Source: Cryptomeria japonica (taxonomy: Eukaryota; Streptophyta; Pinopsida; Cupressales; Cupressaceae). From it: a stretch of DNA of 64,000 nt. The notes under the pieces are model-generated. The model was given only the letters and a program-made list of their open reading frames with translations. It searched no databases and was not told the origin of the DNA. Of the stretch, positions 58,499-64,000 are shown one piece after another. The DNA is taken from the NCBI RefSeq assembly GCF_030272615.1, contig NC_081413.1:554057136-554121135 (forward strand). Reading direction: 5' to 3'. The translations under genes were made by a program, and so were the position numbers. The first letter of the stretch is position 1. Every line of letters starts with the position of its first letter.

Positions 58499-61400
58499 TG
58501 TAGTATTGTAAATCATATCCTATAGAATTTTATCCTCATGTAGGCCTCATCTCAAGGGCATTCTAACTTTCAGTTCTCAATTCCTACGTTGATGCTACTC
58601 ACACCTCTTGAAAGTTGCATTTTCAACTCCTTGCCCAACCTCTGTCCAATTTTGAGTCTTGATTGACAGGACCAAGATGCCCTAAGTTCCTCGATCCTCC
58701 TAGTTAGGAACCAAATAAGACCTCACAACAATCACTTCATGTTGGTGGTAAATTTCGTCTCATGTTAGCCTACTCCACAAAATTAAATATTTAATGCTTG
58801 GTTAGGTAGAAAAGGAAGCCTACCCCCTTCATTTGGTAAGTAGGAAATTATAAGTGATCTCTCAATTACAAAATCAATTCAAGCTATGCAAGAAATCAAT
58901 CAAGTATTCATCTAGCATTGAAGGAGAGGTCAAGTCAATTTCAAGCATCCATTATCAACATTCTATGAAGACATTCTACATGAAATCCTAAACCCTTGCA
59001 TAGGATTCATGCAAGCTTCATCAATGTATCAAGTTCAATTTCAAGCATTTTCATATCAGATCTAGCCTTTCCCTTAAAAGGAAATAATTCTACTTCAATT
59101 CCATTTCAAATACCATTTCAATTTCAAGGTTAATTTCTAAATCAAGGTTTTATCTAAGGAAAACCCCCATCAAAAAACCTATTTCCTTCTTTCTATGTGT
59201 AGGGAATTGTCTTAGGAGTTGCATTTGAAGAATTCAATGGAGTAGATGATGACAATCAAATTTATCTTTTGGAGGTACAAAAACAAAAGGACCAAGATGA
59301 TTGACCCCCTCAATCTTGGGAATTTTTGACAATCTTCTGACAGTGGATTATGTGTGTCATCCTGATTAGGAAGACATCAAGTTTGTCTGCCCTTTGTATT
59401 CAGAGGAGTAAGATGACTTGCTCCCCCCTAGTCTTGAAAATTATGTTTTAAATTTTTGTCACAACTTATCTATTTTCCATCCTTAGATCCAACTTAATAG
59501 CTATGCATGATAGCTAGAACATCCCGTTACTATAATTTTATGTCAATCTCATTATTTGTCCTAGATCTAGCATTACAATTTTATAATAATTCAAATACAA
59601 TTTCAGCTCAAACAAGAATAAGTAATTAAGCTGATCTACAATCAACCCTTCTAGGATTGGATCATAATGTTGAATTAATCACTCATCCACTTGCATAATT
59701 ATCAACCATGCCTTGCATCAACCATCATGGGTCATAGTCAAGCATTCACAACGTCATGAGAACACATCGAATCAAAGAACTATCAAATCGAAGTCGATTT
59801 TGGGATTGCATTTATTTTGATTCATTTTTTATTTCCAATTTTTCTTCATTAATGTTCTCATCTTGAGTGTTTTATGGAAATTTGTGTTTTCTTGGATTGT
59901 TAGTTTAGGATTTTCAATCATTTTATTTTGCACACGATTTTCACTCATGCAGTTTCCTTCAGAGAAACGAGGTGGAGCAGAATACTTCTTTGATAATATG
60001 ATGGATCTTTTGCTGATTTCATTTCTATTGTTGGGCTTGTCGATATTGAGCTTTAGGGATCCCATTTCACTTGGTCTAACAAGAGACAAGGGAATAAATC
60101 CATAGCACCTTGTAATCAAAACTTGTAAAGTTTCACTAACCCATTACCTTCCCATTCAATAAATTTTGTAGAATCAAATTCAAATTCCATAAATATGGAT
60201 TCGCAAACCAACCAAATTGAGAGTTTATTTAGTGTGATAAAAAATTTCCCTAACCAATAAAAAAATAAACCTAAGCTTGAACCTAGTATTACCTTCACCC
60301 AAAGTGATAACTCAATGCACACACTTGTTGGACAGATGTAGATTGTCATTGAAATTAATAAAATATCCATACATAGGATGCTTGCATTTATCCTATATAG
60401 ATGCTAAATGTGGATATGTAAGATTACATTTATACATATGAATTATATCAAGACACTTATGAAAAATTTGAAGTCTTGATTTAAGCTGCATGATGGTTTC
60501 ACTGGTCCCACTATTGGTTCCATAACCCTTTGCATCTAAGTTGGTTATAAAAGTGTGGATGTTCTCCTTACCATAACTTCTACCTTAGAACAATTCCATA
60601 TGAAGTTGGATCATCCTTGGCTCACCTCCATAAAATTACTCCCTTGTGTAGTCCATAAGTGTTTAAGATTCACATTTCAAGGAAAAGTGCATATTGTCTA
60701 TAATAGTAGGTTTGAGCCATTGTTTGGACATGATTTTTTTTTACTTGATTACTTATGGCCATAACCACTTGAACCTATTTGAACTCATGAAAATAATTTG
60801 TTCCTCTCTTATTATAAATTAAAACACAAGAAAATAGATGAGTTGTCCTCTGGTCTAGTTTCTTGTGTTCTACTCTAATTGCTACCACTAAGAATCTCAT
60901 GCCATAATTTGTGGATTTGATAATAATTTCTCATACCCCATAAGTAGCAAGTGAACCACATCTTGGGATAGGTATTCTCCCCCCTAGAGATTCTAGTGTG
61001 TATTCTATGGTTCCATCTCCACAATCCTATAATGGACAATGAGGCAAACTCCTGACACCATTTAGATCTCTTCACACTTCAAGGGTTTCTCTTGCTTCTT
61101 CAAAATCTAGAGGAAAGAAATTTTTTATGAGTGGATCTTCCCACACTCCTATATCTCAACCTTTAGAGGTTACTTTTGTTCTTAGAGAAAAAGAAGAAAA
61201 TGAATTGATGTTGAGTGATACCCTGGCCCCTTCTATAGAAACTCTAAATGATAATCGACGAAATAATAGTGTGCGAGAATGCAAGAGACAATGTCATGCT
61301 ATAGCTCATGAGCTTTTTACAAGAAGTGAAAACTCCCCTAGTGTTTTTTGCCCTTAGCAGTTGGATGTTGATTTGGCCCCAACTTTTAAATATTCCTTAC

Positions 61401-62404
61401 CTTCACCTTCTTACAAGATTGACACTTACCTTTCCCAACCCAAGTGAAAGCTTCTTTTTTTATGCTAAGGGATTCTTTTATTCCTCTTCTTGAAGGTTCT
61501 TCTTCTACCGTGGTCAATAATGCTTGAGTGATGTTGGTAGAACTATTGTGCCACCTATTGCGATAAAAAAGGATAATGATTTTGATGACATGGTTGAAAC
61601 TATAAATCATGAATCTAAGTTATCATTAATATATATATTTTTTAAATTGACTCTAGCTCCTAGTGACACACACAATGATCCTTCCTCAGGAAGGATCCAT
61701 GTATGGAACTAGATATATCTCCTTGCACTATAATAGATATAGCTTCTTCAAAAAAATTCCACTATCTCTTTATGATGAGAAAGAATGGGAGGCAAATGAT
61801 TTTCTATAGATCGACTCGTAAGTATGATACCATTTGTCATTTTTGTGTTTTCTTTCATACAATATTTTCCTCATAATGTGTTGCTTGACATGTCTTTTTT
61901 TTTTAAAGTTCTCTTTGGATGACCCTTCATGTTCCATTATGGAATTCTTCTATTTTTTGTACGTGTTTTTATCATAAATATTCTTTTATTCCGCTCATGC
62001 TTTTATTTTATCTTTTGGGGATAATGCAAAGCATGCAAACATTTATATCTCTTCTATGTTGACCCAAAATCCTTTGTTCCTTCTTATGTGCTATTTCTCC
62101 TTTGTAGTCATAGTTCCACTATATTTGGGGGATGAGGTTAATTCAAAACAATTGTATTGATATAGATTATCTATCTTGTATTCATACTAATCCCAAATAT
62201 ATAAATCATCCATTATATGGTCTTGTATAATCTTTGTATGTGTTATCACCCCAACTTTCCTATGTTGGGGTGATTTTGTTGTTGCAACATGCTTGTCTTT
62301 GAATGTATACTAACTTAAAGGAAATTGATTCTAGTTGGTGTATGTAGTTACTTTAGGGTGGGGACATATATTACTCCATGCATTGCACTTTGTGTATACA
62401 CCAT
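58499..62404 (+). mobile_element. Second copy of the gag-protease Gypsy family (partial)
   Basis: Starts with an LTR (TGTAGTATTGTAAATC) that interrupts the LINE. LTR blocks shared with the 27485 copy run to about 59600 (CAGATCTAGCC, CCTAGATCTAGCATT). Internal remnants: a segment with NPLPSHSINFVES (about 60135-60175) corresponding to 32750-32790, a protease-end block FHMKLDHPWLTSIKLLPCVVHKC (60595-60665) matching that at 39870, an Arg-rich stretch (about 61270-61320), and a non-coding 3' region with TTTGGGGGATGA (62128). No RT, integrase or right LTR was recognised before the sequence changes at about 62404. Broken and old. Confidence 0.65.
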
Positions 62405-63240
62405 GTGGTGCAGGAGCACCTAAGGGTTGAAATTCCCTTAACCAATTTTGGCATGTACATACTATGGACTGGCTCTAAGTTCTTTTTGATTGCAGTTTTT
62501 GAAATTTTGCCTTATCGGCAAGACCTACCCCGATCGACAGGACTTCTCTCGATGCGATCACCATAGTTTGGAGTGGAGTTATCGAGTATCAGAAGGAGTG
62601 GGTTTATGCTACCCCGATAACCTGATGAGTTAGCATTTGGAGCGAAGTACCTCAGAGTATAGGCATTGGGTATCGGAAGGAGTAGTTTTCTGCTACCTCG
62701 ATGACTCGATGGGAAAGCATGGGTGCGGACCGGGTTGTATCGGGTATCGGTAGGCAAGTTTCTCACCTACACTAACACCCAATAGGAAAATGGACAGACC
62801 GAAGGAGGTTCATCGACCATCAAGAGGAATGCTTCTGTGTTACGTCGATGACTCGAAGAAAAAGCACATAGGAGAATCGAACGAAGAGAATTCTTGTTAT
62901 CTCGACACCTGATGGAACATCACAAAGTAGAGAATCAACCATCGGGTTAAACTATTTTGCGGGTCCTGATGACCTGATGGAAATGCTTAGGGAGTGGAGG
63001 AAGAGCATTGGCCATCAGACGAAGGGCTTTCTTGTTATCCCGACGCCCGATAGGAAAGTGCGAGCAGAGGAAGAGCATCAGCCATTGGACGAAGGGATTT
63101 CTTGTTATCCCAACACCCAATAGAAAAGTGCAAAGTGGAGGACATAGTCATCAGACATCGGCAAATAAGAATTGATGTTACGTCGAAGCCCGATAGGAAA
63201 TGCAAAGCGCAGAAAGTCGACATTGGCAGTTGGAAACCAG
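62404..63240. repeat. Degenerate GC-richer minisatellite, perhaps in an LTR
   Basis: From about 62510 to 63230, variants of a unit recur: CCCGA(T/C)..CCGATAGGAAAGTGC, GAGGAAGAGCATC, GCCATCGGACGAAGGG, TTTCTTGTTATCCCGAC, at a period of roughly 75-95 bp. The clearest units are at about 63000-63140. The block begins after GGTGCAGGAGCACC, an inverted repeat at 62408-62421, and could be the U3 part of an LTR, but neither end is proven. Confidence 0.55.
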
Positions 63241-64000
63241 GTTCTGTGGCTACACCAATGGACTGTTTTGTAATTATTTTTTAGTTTTGAAACCGTCTAT
63301 GTTTCATGATGGAGGGAATTCTTAAAAGACCCAATGGACATTTGTAAAGGGTTGTTTGTTGGATCATTTGGATAAACAAAAGGAAATACAAAAGTCTGTT
63401 TTTTGTTTTCAATCGTTGAAGTACTATTCTGTATTGTTTTGCTAAGTTTTTCATTACAGTTTTGTAACTAGAGTTTCCTTGTTGTTCATTCTTTATTTTG
63501 AATCCACATTGTAAATATGGCCCTGTCTTGAAACTCCATCGTGGGATCCATGTGGCCATTGGAGCACTTCAGGAAGAGCCAAAAATGTATAGTATGAGTA
63601 AAATAGCAGTAGGAGGAAACCAGGAAATGGCAATCGCCATTTTTGCATACTGAGCCTAGCTGAGCTTGGAAGTAGTCTGGCTAGATTTTAGTAATGTAAT
63701 GAAGATAACTTGCAGGGAAGGAATCTATTGAGAACTAGAAGAAGTTCCAGAAGGCTACAAGCCTGAAACTGTGACATTGTGAATCCAATAGAGAAAAAAT
63801 TGCTAAACCAAACCAGATGGGTAATGTTGCAATGAGGGAATATGTGTGTGTGTCCTGTATCCCTACAAGGTTTTAGCGAGCAAGCTTACATGGTGAGCTT
63901 GAGAAAAGTGAGATAAGCAAACAATTGGTAGGGAAGCCCTGATAAGTCTGGTGAGGTAGACGTGAACCTGGGAAGGGATAGAAACAAACCATTAAATAAG
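63241..64000. other. No recognisable gene
   Basis: Mixed-composition sequence to the window end. A short perfect hairpin AAATGGC-AATC-GCCATTT lies at about 63626-63643. It may continue the LTR or leader suggested for the minisatellite block. No coding region supported. Confidence 0.4.

Overview
This is a gene-poor plant nuclear window, most like a conifer or other gymnosperm. The reasons are one intron-rich host gene in about 64 kb, layer upon layer of old LTR retrotransposons with LTRs of 1 kb or more, AT-rich spacers, and an endogenous pararetrovirus together with Copia and Gypsy families that look gymnosperm-like. That last point is recognition from memory, not a search result. No bacterial, organellar, CRISPR, rRNA or convincing tRNA features were seen.

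Layout: 1-7070 is a Copia element whose 5' LTR is cut by the window edge. 7071-10013 is a minus-strand Gypsy remnant, followed by the LTR of a second Gypsy family (10644-11900) and a Copia-like LTR (11901-12445). 13470-13710 is a GAT/GAC simple repeat, 14593-15916 a probable solo LTR, and 18078-18410 a minisatellite. 20451-24956 (minus strand) is the only confident host gene: a five-coding-exon NEDD8-conjugating E2 (UBC12/RCE1), with an intron inside its 5' UTR and an hAT-like remnant in its large fourth intron.

From 26.5 to 52.1 kb lies the most interesting structure, which I read as one fossil endogenous pararetrovirus (Caulimoviridae) broken open by later insertions. Its left part (26478-27484) has a tRNA-Met primer site and a 30K-type movement-protein ORF. 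Its right part (42959-52114) has a coat-like zinc finger, protease, reverse transcriptase and RNase H remnants. A roughly 53-bp sequence is present at both outer ends. Between the two parts sits a 15.5-kb nest: a Gypsy element (27485-42958), itself carrying a Copia element (32883-39576, target duplication CACCT) and a 336-bp TRIM (42566-42901, target duplication CAAAA). The right part of the virus carries a second TRIM (48125-48458, duplication CTATT) and a solo LTR (48998-50487, duplication ATACC).

After 52.1 kb come another LTR with leader (52272-about 54170), minus-strand LINE remnants (54.2-58.5 kb), a second copy of the same Gypsy family (58499-about 62404) that interrupts the LINE, and a GC-richer degenerate minisatellite (62.5-63.2 kb). 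All retroelements and the viral copy are broken fossils. The host E2 gene looks intact.
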